Virus record (IMG/VR): IMGVR_UViG_3300009537_000090
Span: 1 to 33,232 of that record
Reading direction: 5' to 3' (one strand)
Source: a virus
DNA: 33,232 bases
Shown here: in pieces, positions 24,029 to 30,650 of the stretch
How positions within the stretch are numbered: the stretch's first letter is position 1
Layout of the letters: the number at the start of each line of letters is the position of its first letter
The notes under the pieces: generated by a model
Databases searched by the model: none
What the model was told of the DNA's origin: nothing
What the model saw: the letters and a program-made list of their open reading frames with translations, nothing else
Position numbers and translations under genes: made by a program

Positions 24029-24492
24029 GATGACTCCTTGAGTACGGGGTATATCCACACGAGGGTGTGTGGAACTTCATCGGGATTAGCGAACCGTTTG
24101 AGTGAGACGAGGGCAATCACTTGGTCGTCGTCAGACCAGCCCAGCTTTCGTTTTGACAGAGCATCGAGCGTGGCCTTGGCAAAGTTATCAACATCACCAC
24201 GTGGCCATTCGCGCTTGGTCGTCTTAGGACGCGCGACAATATGCTCAATGATTGCTACTACCTCACCCTCATACGCCACACCGAAAGCACCCGATAGGTC
24301 AGCATCAGCAGCCTTCATCCAGTTCTTATACGTGGCGCAGTAGTACGTGCCCCAGCGGGACACACGCGGTCGTGAGGCAGGGACCGGCGGGACGTTGATG
24401 CAAAACTGGAGGGCAGGCTGATGCGTACCCTCCAAGTGTTGCTTCAAGATGGTGAGCGCAGACTTAGAAGTCTTCGCCGTCAACCGTTTCAT
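24025..24492 (-). CDS. RusA-like Holliday junction resolvase
   Basis: A protein of about 155 residues (start at 24492; an upstream start at 24576 would lie within the SSB gene). Family features are INVPPVPASRPRVSRWGTYY, YKNWMKAA and the metal site RGDVDNFAKATLDALSKRKL followed by SDDDQV, with the conserved aspartates of RusA. The enzyme resolves branched DNA before packaging. In T7 the same slot holds gp3 endonuclease I, a different fold doing the same job. It overlaps the SSB end by about 29 nt and the lysin start by 4 nt. Confidence 0.9.
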   Translation of the reverse strand: MKRLTAKTSKSALTILKQHLEGTHQPALQFCINVPPVPASRPRVSRWGTYYCATYKNWMKAADADLSGAFGVAYEGEVVAIIEHIVARPKTTKREWPRGDVDNFAKATLDALSKRKLGWSDDDQVIALVSLKRFANPDEVPHTLVWIYPVLKESS

Positions 24493-25147
24493 CACCGCCC
24501 ACTTCGGTGGCGTCCGGGGCGGACTCGTCCGCACTGAAACCATCTTCGTCGGTATTGAAGCCGTAGCTCGTGGCACTCTTGCCGGCGTATTCCACCAGCG
24601 TCACGATCTGCGCGGCCTGCAAGTCCAGCGTCACGCCGGCCTTGTCGGTGGCGTTCATGAAGTACTTACGCATGGAGTAGGCGAGGTAGCCCACGGTGCC
24701 TCCACCAATCTTCACGGTCTTGAGGTCGAGCGGTTTACCCTTCGCATCGAATACCGGAATGGTGATGGCCTTGATGGTACCGTCGCGTAGTTTGATCTCT
24801 GCGTTCTGCTTGAACTTGAAGATCGTGCGGCCGGTCTCGTTACCCGCCGCGTCCACTTCCGCGTCATACGGATATGCCTTCTCCATCTTCTTGGCCTTGG
24901 CAACCTTCTTGCCATCCTTCGAGGCAATCAGTTCCGCCTTCGCTTCGGCAAACGACTCGTCAACCTGCTCATTGAGGAAGGCTTTGAGTTTGTCTGCAAC
25001 TTCACCTTCCAGCAGAAGGTTGACCTTGAACGCTGGCTTGGACGTGGTGCCGTCATCGAACTCGCGGGTATCCGGCCTGTTCAGGTGTGGGTATTGAAAC
25101 TCCCCTTTCGGGGTCTGGTACTGCGGGCGCTTCTCTTTCTTTGCCAT
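24464..25147 (-). CDS. Single-stranded DNA-binding protein, T7 gp2.5-like
   Basis: A 227-residue protein (T7 gp2.5: 232). It begins MAKKEKRPQYQTPKGEFQYP, has the OB-fold core with FKVNLLLEGE, TIFKFKQNAEIK, IPVFDAKGKPLD and KIGGGTVGYLAYSMRKYFM, and ends in an acidic tail whose last residue is Phe (GDETVDGEDF), the feature by which gp2.5 contacts polymerase and helicase. It coats single-stranded DNA and coordinates the replisome. The Shine-Dalgarno before the ATG is CTGGAG at a long spacing. Secure. Confidence 0.95.
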   Translation of the reverse strand: MAKKEKRPQYQTPKGEFQYPHLNRPDTREFDDGTTSKPAFKVNLLLEGEVADKLKAFLNEQVDESFAEAKAELIASKDGKKVAKAKKMEKAYPYDAEVDAAGNETGRTIFKFKQNAEIKLRDGTIKAITIPVFDAKGKPLDLKTVKIGGGTVGYLAYSMRKYFMNATDKAGVTLDLQAAQIVTLVEYAGKSATSYGFNTDEDGFSADESAPDATEVGGDETVDGEDF

Positions 25148-25172
25148 TGAAAATTTCTCCAGTGAAAATGAA

Positions 25173-25283
25173 TTAGGGATAACAAACTCGGTACAGGATG
25201 TTGGCGATGTGCCAGCCTTGGGTCACAAGGATGGTGCACATAATCGCCAGCACCCAATGGACGAACGGATTCAGCCGAGCCAT
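25173..25283 (-). CDS. Single-pass membrane peptide before SSB
   Basis: A 36-residue ORF, MARLNPFVHWVLAIMCTILV then TQGWHIANILYRVCYP. GAGGATGATTC precedes the ATG and it overlaps the end of the preceding gene by 13 nt. One hydrophobic helix is visible. Small, but well fitted between its neighbours; function unknown. Confidence 0.6.
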   Translation of the reverse strand: MARLNPFVHWVLAIMCTILVTQGWHIANILYRVCYP

Positions 25284-25435
25284 GAATCATCCTCGATGTG
25301 GAAGTCACACCGCTCCACGTCGTCCTCGGTAACACCGTGCTGGTTCATGTCCATCATGGTGTCGGTGGCGATCACGCCATCCTCATGCAACTCGCGAACA
25401 GCACGGGACAGCACAGCATCACGTTGCATCGACAT
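25271..25435 (-). CDS. Small acidic protein
   Basis: The preferred ATG at 25435 (AGGAGAATCAAG upstream) yields 54 residues: MSMQRDAVLSRAVRELHEDG followed by VIATDTMMDMNQHGVTEDDV and an acidic end. The helix plus acidic tail suggests a protein-interaction role, possibly host take-over. It overlaps the gene before it by about 17 nt. Not recognised. Confidence 0.6.
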   Translation of the reverse strand: MSMQRDAVLSRAVRELHEDGVIATDTMMDMNQHGVTEDDVERCDFHIEDDSWLG

Positions 25436-25742
25436 CTTGATTCTCCTCAGTGTTGGTTGCGGGGACGGCATCCGGCAGGCAGCACACGGAGCGCTCGTCG
25501 CGCTTGTCGCGTTGCTTCGTGCCAACATGCGGGTCGTACTTGCTGCGGTTGTGCTTCGCGAGGAAGCGCAGGCGGTCGATGATGGGCGGGATGTGTTCCA
25601 TCCGCTGCTCAGCGTCGACCAACATCTTCCACTGCGCCTCGCTCAAGTCACACATCGGGCGATCAAGTAGGTGTGCAACCACGAGCCGGGAGTTGAACAG
25701 TTGGTTGCGTGCATACTGGTACGCGAAGGTGTGAATGTTCAT
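25419..25742 (-). CDS. Hypothetical helical protein
   Basis: A 107-residue protein starting MNIHTFAYQYARNQLFNSRL, with LSEAQWKMLVDAEQRMEHIPPIIDRL and a charged lysine/arginine region (KHNRSKYDPHVGTKQRDKRDE). Predicted mainly helical. Its start overlaps the previous stop as ATGA. No family recognised. It is in the block read from the promoter-like element at 26029-26053. Confidence 0.65.
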   Translation of the reverse strand: MNIHTFAYQYARNQLFNSRLVVAHLLDRPMCDLSEAQWKMLVDAEQRMEHIPPIIDRLRFLAKHNRSKYDPHVGTKQRDKRDERSVCCLPDAVPATNTEENQDVDAT

Positions 25743-26002
25743 CGCGCTAACTCCCGCGTGATGTACTCCCGCAGGGCATTAGCGTGCTCCGTACGGGTGT
25801 GGTCCTTGTCCATCAGCAGGCGATCACCCAAGGCCAGCGCATCGCGCGGGTCTACTCGGTAGTGTTCGCACAGCAACAGGAACAAGGTGGAGATAGCACC
25901 CACCTGCGTGGCCGGGGTGTCGGACTGCACGGCGTCAATGACCCGGAAGGCCACGAGCGCCGAGACTGCCGGGTCCAGCATGGATAGTTGGTCGGGGTTC
26001 AT
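25739..26002 (-). CDS. Small hypothetical protein, first gene after RNAP
   Basis: The ATG at 26002 (AGGAGACCT upstream) gives 87 residues: MNPDQLSMLDPAVSALVAFR, then helices (IGAISTLFLLLCEHYRVDP-type, TEHANALREYITRELAR). It is the first gene downstream of the promoter-like element, as class II genes follow gene 1 in T7. Not recognised. Confidence 0.65.
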   Translation of the reverse strand: MNPDQLSMLDPAVSALVAFRVIDAVQSDTPATQVGAISTLFLLLCEHYRVDPRDALALGDRLLMDKDHTRTEHANALREYITRELAR

Positions 26003-26028
26003 AGGTCTCCTCGGTTGACGAAATGTGT

Positions 26029-26053
26029 GTGAAGCACATATGCGTGTTAGGGT
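26029..26053 (-). promoter_or_regulatory. Putative phage RNAP promoter, second copy
   Basis: The element is identical over 25 bp to 28612-28636 and 19/25 like 15181-15205. On the minus strand it reads ACCCTAACACGCATATG then TGCTTCAC. It lies between the RNAP stop and the next gene. TAACACG recalls TAATACG of the T7 promoter. Confidence 0.75.
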
Positions 26054-26087
26054 ATCCGCCCCTGCGACGGTCGCAGAGGTGGGACTA

Positions 26088-28484
26088 TTAGGCAAAGAAA
26101 TACTCCGAGTCCTTGACCACCGCCAATTCCAAGCTGCCCATGGGCGGGGGTAGGGGTAACTCGATGCCGGGATTGGCCTGCATTAACTCGGCCCGGAGTA
26201 GACTCAGGGTGTCTACGCTGTACTGCTCGATGAATGCCTCGCGTAACTCCTCAGCCATCGTGTCTACATCTGCCGCCAGCGTGCCGTAGCTGTCATGAAT
26301 CATGGCAAACTCGGTGACACCACGATCTGCACAACGCAGTACCGTGATCATCAGGTGGGCGGCATCGTACGAGTGGATGAAGTTCGGGCTGACCCCGACG
26401 GCTTGCTTACGCTTGTCTACTTCCTGACTATCAAAGTCCAGCAGTTGGAGTGACGTACGCTTACCACCCACCATCACCGTGATACGCAAGTCACCCACCG
26501 GGCGGGAGTAGAGTTGTATCACCCGGAAACCCTGCGGTGCGGTCCACTGTACGTAGTGGCCAGCGTCCGCCACCTGCCGGGCCACGTCCTTTAACCACCC
26601 CATGGCCACACCCGCCGCTACCACAACACGGTCGATGGATGCCGCGATAACTTCCGCCACAAACTTACAACGCGGAAACATATCGTGTGCCTCACCCGCC
26701 TGCATGTGTCCTTCCTTCCGTAAGTAGTCGATGAGTTGATCACGCATTCCTGATTGAGTGACCCCGTACGGTACCGTCATCACCGCACGCTTCACGGTAG
26801 CGCGGGTAATCCCCAGCGTCAGCCACCATGCGGCATGGATGGACGCCTCCGTATCCTCACCCACCATGAGGCGTTTCAGTTCTTCCGTCACCACGTCCGC
26901 TACCTTCTGGTAAACGTCGTGGGGTTTATCACCGGGCACTAGGTTGGTGGCCATACCCCCAATCGGGTCACGCAAGATGGCTGAAAAATTTTGCAGCCCA
27001 TTACACGACCCATCGAGGGCAACCGGCAGCTTGGAGATGAAGGCATCACCTTGCACGGTGTACCCCATCCACTCGAAGCACGCCGCCAGCGCCTGCCACG
27101 GTGCATCGGCTTCGCACCAGAAGCGTTCACCATCCAGTGGGTTCATGGCAGCGTCGAGCAGCTTGGCTTCGTGGGCCTGCACCCACGCTACCCGTTCCTC
27201 GAAGGACACCTTGTCGATGCCGAAGAGGTTGGCGATATGTACCGCCAGCCAGTACGCACCGTTCTCCCCGAGCGGTTTGCCGTTGTGAAAGCGGAGCAGG
27301 GCACGGCCGGTGTCACTGGCCTGCGGGTGTAGCTCGGTCGAGACCGGATACATACGACCGCGCCAATCCAACGTGTGCACAAAGTACAACGGCGCTAAAT
27401 CAGTAAATTTCTCGGCGAGATACAGTTGTTGCATCACGGCGCCGCGCTTGGAAACCATACGCTGATTCTCCGCGTACACCAGCGCGGCCGCACGCCGCCA
27501 TATTTTGCGGGCGACTTCGTTCGTGGCAATGTCAACAGGCTTGGCCGGGAGCGGGGTTGATTCTTGACAGATCAAATCACCCACGGTCAGGCCGGCAGCC
27601 CATGCACTAGACATCACGTCGTACACCGAGCGATTGATTTCCCACTCGGTACGTTGCACGGCGTTGACGGCGGCGTAGGTGTTGGTGAGGTCGGCATCCC
27701 GCGCCACCGCTTCATACGTGGTCGGCTGATGTGTCTTGATCAGGTACGAGCGCAGCTTACGAAAGCCACCACTCCGTATGGATATCCACGGCGTGGGTGG
27801 CACGATCATCGGCATACCGAATGGCGCCAGCGCCGCGCAGCGCTCGTTCCATTGTGTCAGTTGCAGGGCCACCTCCGGGTTGAACACAAGGTGTGACTCT
27901 TTCTTGGTCACGCGTCGGTTAACCGTGTGGATATGGATGCCACCACCGGTGGCCTGCACCACCATGTCCAGCAGGGAAGCACCCAGCAACACACGGTTAC
28001 GGTTGAGTATGATAAAGGGTGTGCCGGCGTTCCGCACGGTGAAGCGGGTCACGGCCCGGCGGTGTCGCTCGGACTGGGACTTGGACAGACGCTTCTCGGT
28101 CCACGCCGCCAGCGCCGGGTCCACGGTCTGCCATTCAATATGCTCGATCACCAGCCCGGCAATGTTACCGGCGGCAGTGCCCATGCGCCGGCAGGAGAAG
28201 GCCGAGTCGATGGCACTACGCAGGGCGAGGAGGGCGATCTGTTTGGTATCCTGCCCGAGCAACAGGTTGGCCACGGCCACCCGCTTGCCGGCACGGCCGG
28301 CCTCGGCGATGACCATGAGGTCATCCAGTTCCTTGATCAGGTTCATAATCCACAGGCGCAGCAGGCGCTTGCCCGGTGGGGAGTCCGCCAGCCCACGCTC
28401 ATCCAGCAGGTCGTTGTACCGCTTGGTCCCAACCTCACGGGACTCCTCTTCCAAGGCCAGTTGAAGCTCTTCTCTGTCGATCAT
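26088..28484 (-). CDS. Single-subunit DNA-directed RNA polymerase, T7 gp1-like
   Basis: The preferred ATG at 28484 (GGAGAATCAG upstream) gives 798 residues; the open frame continues to 28541 without a ribosome-binding site. T7 RNAP has 883. Conserved elements, numbered from this start: DWRGRMYPV near 373; the first catalytic Asp at 491 (DGSCNGLQNFSAILRD); RATVKRAVMTVPYG with the O-helix Lys 565 and Tyr 573; HSYDAAHL near 704; and the second catalytic Asp at 731 (MIHDSYGT). It ends YFFA, like the FAFA foot of T7. The probable specificity loop is around residues 664-685. It should transcribe the promoter-like repeats. It lies between the attP region and the middle genes. Confidence 0.97.
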   Translation of the reverse strand: MIDREELQLALEEESREVGTKRYNDLLDERGLADSPPGKRLLRLWIMNLIKELDDLMVIAEAGRAGKRVAVANLLLGQDTKQIALLALRSAIDSAFSCRRMGTAAGNIAGLVIEHIEWQTVDPALAAWTEKRLSKSQSERHRRAVTRFTVRNAGTPFIILNRNRVLLGASLLDMVVQATGGGIHIHTVNRRVTKKESHLVFNPEVALQLTQWNERCAALAPFGMPMIVPPTPWISIRSGGFRKLRSYLIKTHQPTTYEAVARDADLTNTYAAVNAVQRTEWEINRSVYDVMSSAWAAGLTVGDLICQESTPLPAKPVDIATNEVARKIWRRAAALVYAENQRMVSKRGAVMQQLYLAEKFTDLAPLYFVHTLDWRGRMYPVSTELHPQASDTGRALLRFHNGKPLGENGAYWLAVHIANLFGIDKVSFEERVAWVQAHEAKLLDAAMNPLDGERFWCEADAPWQALAACFEWMGYTVQGDAFISKLPVALDGSCNGLQNFSAILRDPIGGMATNLVPGDKPHDVYQKVADVVTEELKRLMVGEDTEASIHAAWWLTLGITRATVKRAVMTVPYGVTQSGMRDQLIDYLRKEGHMQAGEAHDMFPRCKFVAEVIAASIDRVVVAAGVAMGWLKDVARQVADAGHYVQWTAPQGFRVIQLYSRPVGDLRITVMVGGKRTSLQLLDFDSQEVDKRKQAVGVSPNFIHSYDAAHLMITVLRCADRGVTEFAMIHDSYGTLAADVDTMAEELREAFIEQYSVDTLSLLRAELMQANPGIELPLPPPMGSLELAVVKDSEYFFA

Positions 28485-28524
28485 CTGATTCTCCATACAG
28501 TTGCAGGCGTGGAACTGATGAGGC

Positions 28525-28556
28525 AAAAAACGCCCCGTCATCCTATGAGGGTGACG
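28525..28556 (-). terminator. Weak terminator-like hairpin upstream of RNAP
   Basis: CGTCACCC and GGATGACG can pair (8 positions, one C/A mismatch on the minus-strand RNA, a G/U wobble on the plus-strand RNA), followed on the minus strand by GGGGCGTTTTTT. It sits between attP and the RNAP gene and could limit read-through from int or, in a lysogen, from the host tRNA. Confidence 0.35.
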
Positions 28557-28580
28557 AAGCGTGTGAATCTTACTTACACT

Positions 28581-28597
28581 CTTAGTGTGACACTAAG
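28581..28597. promoter_or_regulatory. Palindromic operator-like site
   Basis: CTTAGTGTGACACTAAG is a perfect 8-bp inverted repeat around a single central base. It is placed between the promoter-like element 28612-28636 and the RNAP start, ideal for a repressor of RNAP expression. Its centre contains the TGACAC motif repeated around attP. Confidence 0.55.
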
Positions 28598-28611
28598 GTG
28601 CACACTCAGGG

Positions 28612-28636
28612 GTGAAGCACATATGCGTGTTAGGGT
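28612..28636 (-). promoter_or_regulatory. Putative phage RNAP promoter, first copy
   Basis: Identical over 25 bp to 26029-26053. It lies about 130 nt upstream of the RNAP start, so the polymerase could be autoactivated. The match ends abruptly on both sides, as for a discrete protein-binding site. Confidence 0.7.
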
Positions 28637-28655
28637 CCCGCACTAGACCTGCGTG

Positions 28656-28670
28656 CACAGCGTGACACAC
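28656..28670. repeat. Direct repeat, attP arm copy A
   Basis: CACAGCGTGACACAC is repeated exactly at 28883-28897, on the other side of the attP core. Related TGACAC copies occur at 28588-28593 and 28816-28821. The spacing suggests integrase arm-type sites. An inverted GACACA/TGTGTC pair lies at 28664-28680. Confidence 0.6.
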
Positions 28671-28721
28671 ATTTTGTGTCCACAAACTTAAGAGACCAGA
28701 TGAGGATAGTGAGGTAAGCTA

Positions 28722-28780
28722 TGGTACCGAGGAGAGGACTTGAACCTCCACGAGCTTGCGCCCGCTAGCACCTGAATCTA
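28722..28780 (-). other. attP core: 3' portion of a tRNA-Leu(CAG)
   Basis: On the minus strand these 59 nt read as the 3' part of a tRNA-Leu: anticodon arm (TAGATTCAGGTGCTA, anticodon CAG), a long variable arm (GCGGGCGCAAGCTCGT), the T arm (GGAGG-TTCAAGT-CCTCT), the 3' acceptor strand CCTCGGT, and ACCA. The D arm and 5' acceptor strand are absent, so it is not a functional tRNA. It is the form of a phage attachment core that restores the host gene after integration. It starts about 120 nt beyond the integrase stop. An 8-bp inverted repeat (ACCAGATG at 28695-28702, CATCTGGT at 28786-28793) flanks it. Confidence 0.88.
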
Positions 28781-28882
28781 TCCCACATCTGGTATCATTG
28801 CAGTTCTACAACGGCTGACACACTGATTCAACAACTTAATGGTTCCGTTTCTGCAATGGTCTCATACACTTATGTTATAAAA

Positions 28883-28897
28883 CACAGCGTGACACAC
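28883..28897. repeat. Direct repeat, attP arm copy B
   Basis: An exact 15-bp copy of 28656-28670, one base short of the integrase stop codon. With copy A it brackets the attP core about 100 nt away on the int side and about 50 nt on the RNAP side. Confidence 0.6.
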
Positions 28898-29923
28898 TCA
28901 ACCCTGTGCGCGGCGTGCCAGCGGCAGCACGTTGCCACCCATGGGCACCCGCTCCAGCGCATCACGTGCACCGGCCAGCTTGCTCGGGTCAAGGTGGGCG
29001 TACCGCTCGGTGACCTTGATCGTGCTGTGCCCCAGCCACTGCTTGATGGTATACAGGTCGACACCCTCAGCCAGCAACCGGCTGGCGCAGGTGTGGCGCA
29101 GGGCGTGGCGGTTCACTTCCTTATCGAGACCGCAGGACTTTAGCGCCGCCTTCCAACGGTGAGCTATCGAGCCTTGTGTGATGCCAGCAAAGGCCGGACC
29201 ACCATTCACCACCCAGCGGGCGAGGGCGACGGCTACGCGTTTGGTCATGGGCACGCTACGGGTGCTACCGTTCTTCGTTTCCACGAAGGTCACGAGTCCG
29301 TTCTGCGTGCTCACGTCCCGGTGTGTCAGCCGCAGCGCCTCACTGAGACGGGCACCAGTGTCCACCAGTACCACGATCAGGTCCGCCATGATCTGCTGGC
29401 CGGTGTCCTCGAAGTAGATCACCAGTGCGTTCTCTTCATCACGGGTGACCACCCGCATGCGACCACGCGACTCGGGACGCTTGACCGGGAAGCGGGGCAG
29501 TTCATGCAGTCGCTGCTGGGCAGCGGCGTGGCGCAGCATGCGTTGCAGCGCCGCCACCTTGCGATTGATGGTGCCGGGTTTGTCCCCGCGTGCGTCCAGT
29601 TCCTTAATCCAATTCGAGATGGACGCTGCCGACACCATGCGAAGCGGAGTCTCGGCACCGAAGTGCTCCACTATCTGGCCGTAGGCATAGCGCACGATGG
29701 CGGCATACTTACGCCCGGTGTAATGCTCCACCAACACATCGTCGGCCGCCTGCTGGATGGTGTACTCCACCACCCCCAGCGGTTCGCCCGACTCTAGCCG
29801 GCGCAGCATGTCCCGCTCGCGCTTGGCTGCCTCCTGCTTGTCGCCCGTGCCCAGCGTGCGGCGCACCACTGTGCCGTCCGCGAGGCGTAGACGGGACCAC
29901 CATACAGTTCCGCGTTTATACAT
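28898..29923 (-). CDS. Tyrosine recombinase integrase
   Basis: A 341-residue integrase with the full catalytic set: R192 (DTGARLSEAL), K217 (VETKNGS), H273-x2-R276 (HALRHT), H299 (WLGHS) and the nucleophile Y308 (TERYAH). Residues 1-45 look like an N-terminal arm-binding strand region (MYKRGTVWWSRLRLADGTVV) and about 50-140 form the core-binding SAM-like domain. It would insert the phage at the host tRNA-Leu gene through the adjacent attP. It starts 2 nt after the stop of the MarR-like gene (AGGAGACTGACC before the ATG), so both are one operon. No separate excisionase is recognised, unless the small gene at 30248-30439 serves this role. Confidence 0.96.
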   Translation of the reverse strand: MYKRGTVWWSRLRLADGTVVRRTLGTGDKQEAAKRERDMLRRLESGEPLGVVEYTIQQAADDVLVEHYTGRKYAAIVRYAYGQIVEHFGAETPLRMVSAASISNWIKELDARGDKPGTINRKVAALQRMLRHAAAQQRLHELPRFPVKRPESRGRMRVVTRDEENALVIYFEDTGQQIMADLIVVLVDTGARLSEALRLTHRDVSTQNGLVTFVETKNGSTRSVPMTKRVAVALARWVVNGGPAFAGITQGSIAHRWKAALKSCGLDKEVNRHALRHTCASRLLAEGVDLYTIKQWLGHSTIKVTERYAHLDPSKLAGARDALERVPMGGNVLPLARRAQG

Positions 29924-29925
29924 GG

Positions 29926-30276
29926 TCAGTCTCCTATTGTGTTAACAAGTCCGTCAACATAATTTTTCCCTTTGGTCGTGAGACTAATCACGGTGAAGCG
30001 GCGGTCAGTCTCATCTTCCGTAGCGTCCAGCAATCCCAACCCGCTCGACCCATCAGCTTGCTTCCGGGCGGTCAGGCGGTGGACGTTGCGTGAGCAGGTC
30101 GACTTGGTCAGGCGCAGTGCCTTCTCAATGTCGGTCTGATACAACCGCTCACGCGCGGCCACCAACAACAACGTCTCCAACAGTTGCAACTCGGCTTGTC
30201 CATAATCCTCACCAAACTTCATCAACATCTTGACGAGGAGTGCAGCTTTATGTGCTGTACCTTTTTTTGGACTCAC
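29926..30276 (-). CDS. MarR-like winged-helix regulator
   Basis: A 116-residue protein starting at a GTG (AGGAG upstream, 8-nt spacing). The fold pattern is MarR-like: dimerisation helix (AHKAALLVKMLMKFGEDYGQ), ELQLLETLLLVAARERLYQT, the recognition helix DIEKALRLTKSTCSRNVHRL, and a wing ending DRRFTVISLTTKGKNYVDGL, whose R-x-x-x-I-x-L-T-x-x-G is typical. It is coupled to the integrase gene. A role as lysogeny repressor or in control of int is inferred from this linkage; the inverted repeats at 30535-30574 and the palindrome at 28581-28597 are possible targets. Confidence 0.8.
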   Translation of the reverse strand: MSPKKGTAHKAALLVKMLMKFGEDYGQAELQLLETLLLVAARERLYQTDIEKALRLTKSTCSRNVHRLTARKQADGSSGLGLLDATEDETDRRFTVISLTTKGKNYVDGLVNTIGD

Positions 30277-30439
30277 GGCACCTCTCCTTTTCGTTTTTCC
30301 ACGAGATTTCTAAATAGTACCACCCGGCTTCCATGACCAAGTTACGGCACCATGGATTGGACTCTAAGTACACTGAAACGCGACGATGAAAACTGCTGCG
30401 TCCGGCGTACACTTCAACGCCAAATAATTTGTAGAACAC
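30248..30439 (-). CDS. Small basic protein upstream of MarR-like gene
   Basis: The preferred GTG at 30439 (GAGGGTTGACT upstream) gives 63 residues beginning FYKLFGVEVYAGRSSFHRRV after the start. It has aromatic residues and a very basic C-terminus (KNEKERCRESKKRYST), and overlaps the MarR-like gene by 29 nt. A TTG at 30445 is an alternative start overlapping the stop of the leader peptide. Small size, basic charge and position near int make an excisionase-like role possible, but no fold is recognisable. Confidence 0.5.
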   Translation of the reverse strand: MFYKLFGVEVYAGRSSFHRRVSVYLESNPWCRNLVMEAGWYYLEISWKNEKERCRESKKRYST

Positions 30440-30441
30440 AG

Positions 30442-30507
30442 TCAACCCTCAATGTTAGGCGGGGCGGTTCCGACTATTCGAGTCGGTAGGGAATCGGCCC
30501 GCCGCAT
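30442..30507 (-). CDS. Possible leader peptide with internal hairpin
   Basis: A 21-codon ORF (MRRADSLPTRIVGTAPPNIE then G, stop) begins at an ATG with AAGGG 7 nt upstream; an ATG at 30528 would extend it to 28 codons. Its stop TGA is embedded in TTGACTGTG at the start of the next gene. The long hairpin 30458-30503 lies within it, so ribosome progress would open or close the structure. It may be a translational attenuator for the lysogeny operon. Confidence 0.4.
   Translation of the reverse strand: MRRADSLPTRIVGTAPPNIEG
30458..30503. repeat. Long imperfect inverted repeat
   Basis: GGCGGG pairs with CCCGCC; inside, CG-G-TTCC can pair with GGGAA-T-CG, and an inner CCGACT/AGTCGG stem with loop ATTCG competes for the middle pairs. 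No U run follows on either strand, so it is not a standard terminator. It is the most structured segment of the early leader. Confidence 0.65.
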
Positions 30508-30650
30508 GTTCAATCCCTTGTCCCACATCTCCTATGAATGTTATCACTGTCATTCACTTATTGTTGCATGAATGAAGTGGTCGCGCTACCGAAACAGTCC
30601 GTACTGTAGCGATTCAATAGCAAGCAAGTTTCATACCTGACAGCCTTGCT
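30508..30650 (-). promoter_or_regulatory. Intergenic control region upstream of lysogeny operon
   Basis: About 140 nt without a gene. It holds TGAATG (30535), CATTCA (30551) and TGAATG (30569): one half-site three times, in alternating orientation, separated by 10 and 12 nt. They are operator-like and the segment is AT-richer than the rest. A short ACAGT/ACTGT hairpin lies just upstream of them in reading direction. No convincing -35/-10 pair is obvious. Confidence 0.5.

Noticed and set aside
27927-28646. Plus-strand open frame of 239 codons across the RNAP start and leader
   Set aside because: Antisense to RNAP; it would cover the promoter-like repeat and palindrome, and shows no protein features.
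28722-28780. A functional tRNA-Leu gene
   Set aside because: Only the anticodon arm, variable arm, T arm and 3' acceptor strand are present; the following bases do not encode a D arm or 5' acceptor strand.
30499-30530. A second tRNA fragment (TTCAATCCC resembling a T loop on the plus strand)
   Set aside because: The flanking bases do not form T or acceptor stems, and there is no CCA end; chance similarity.
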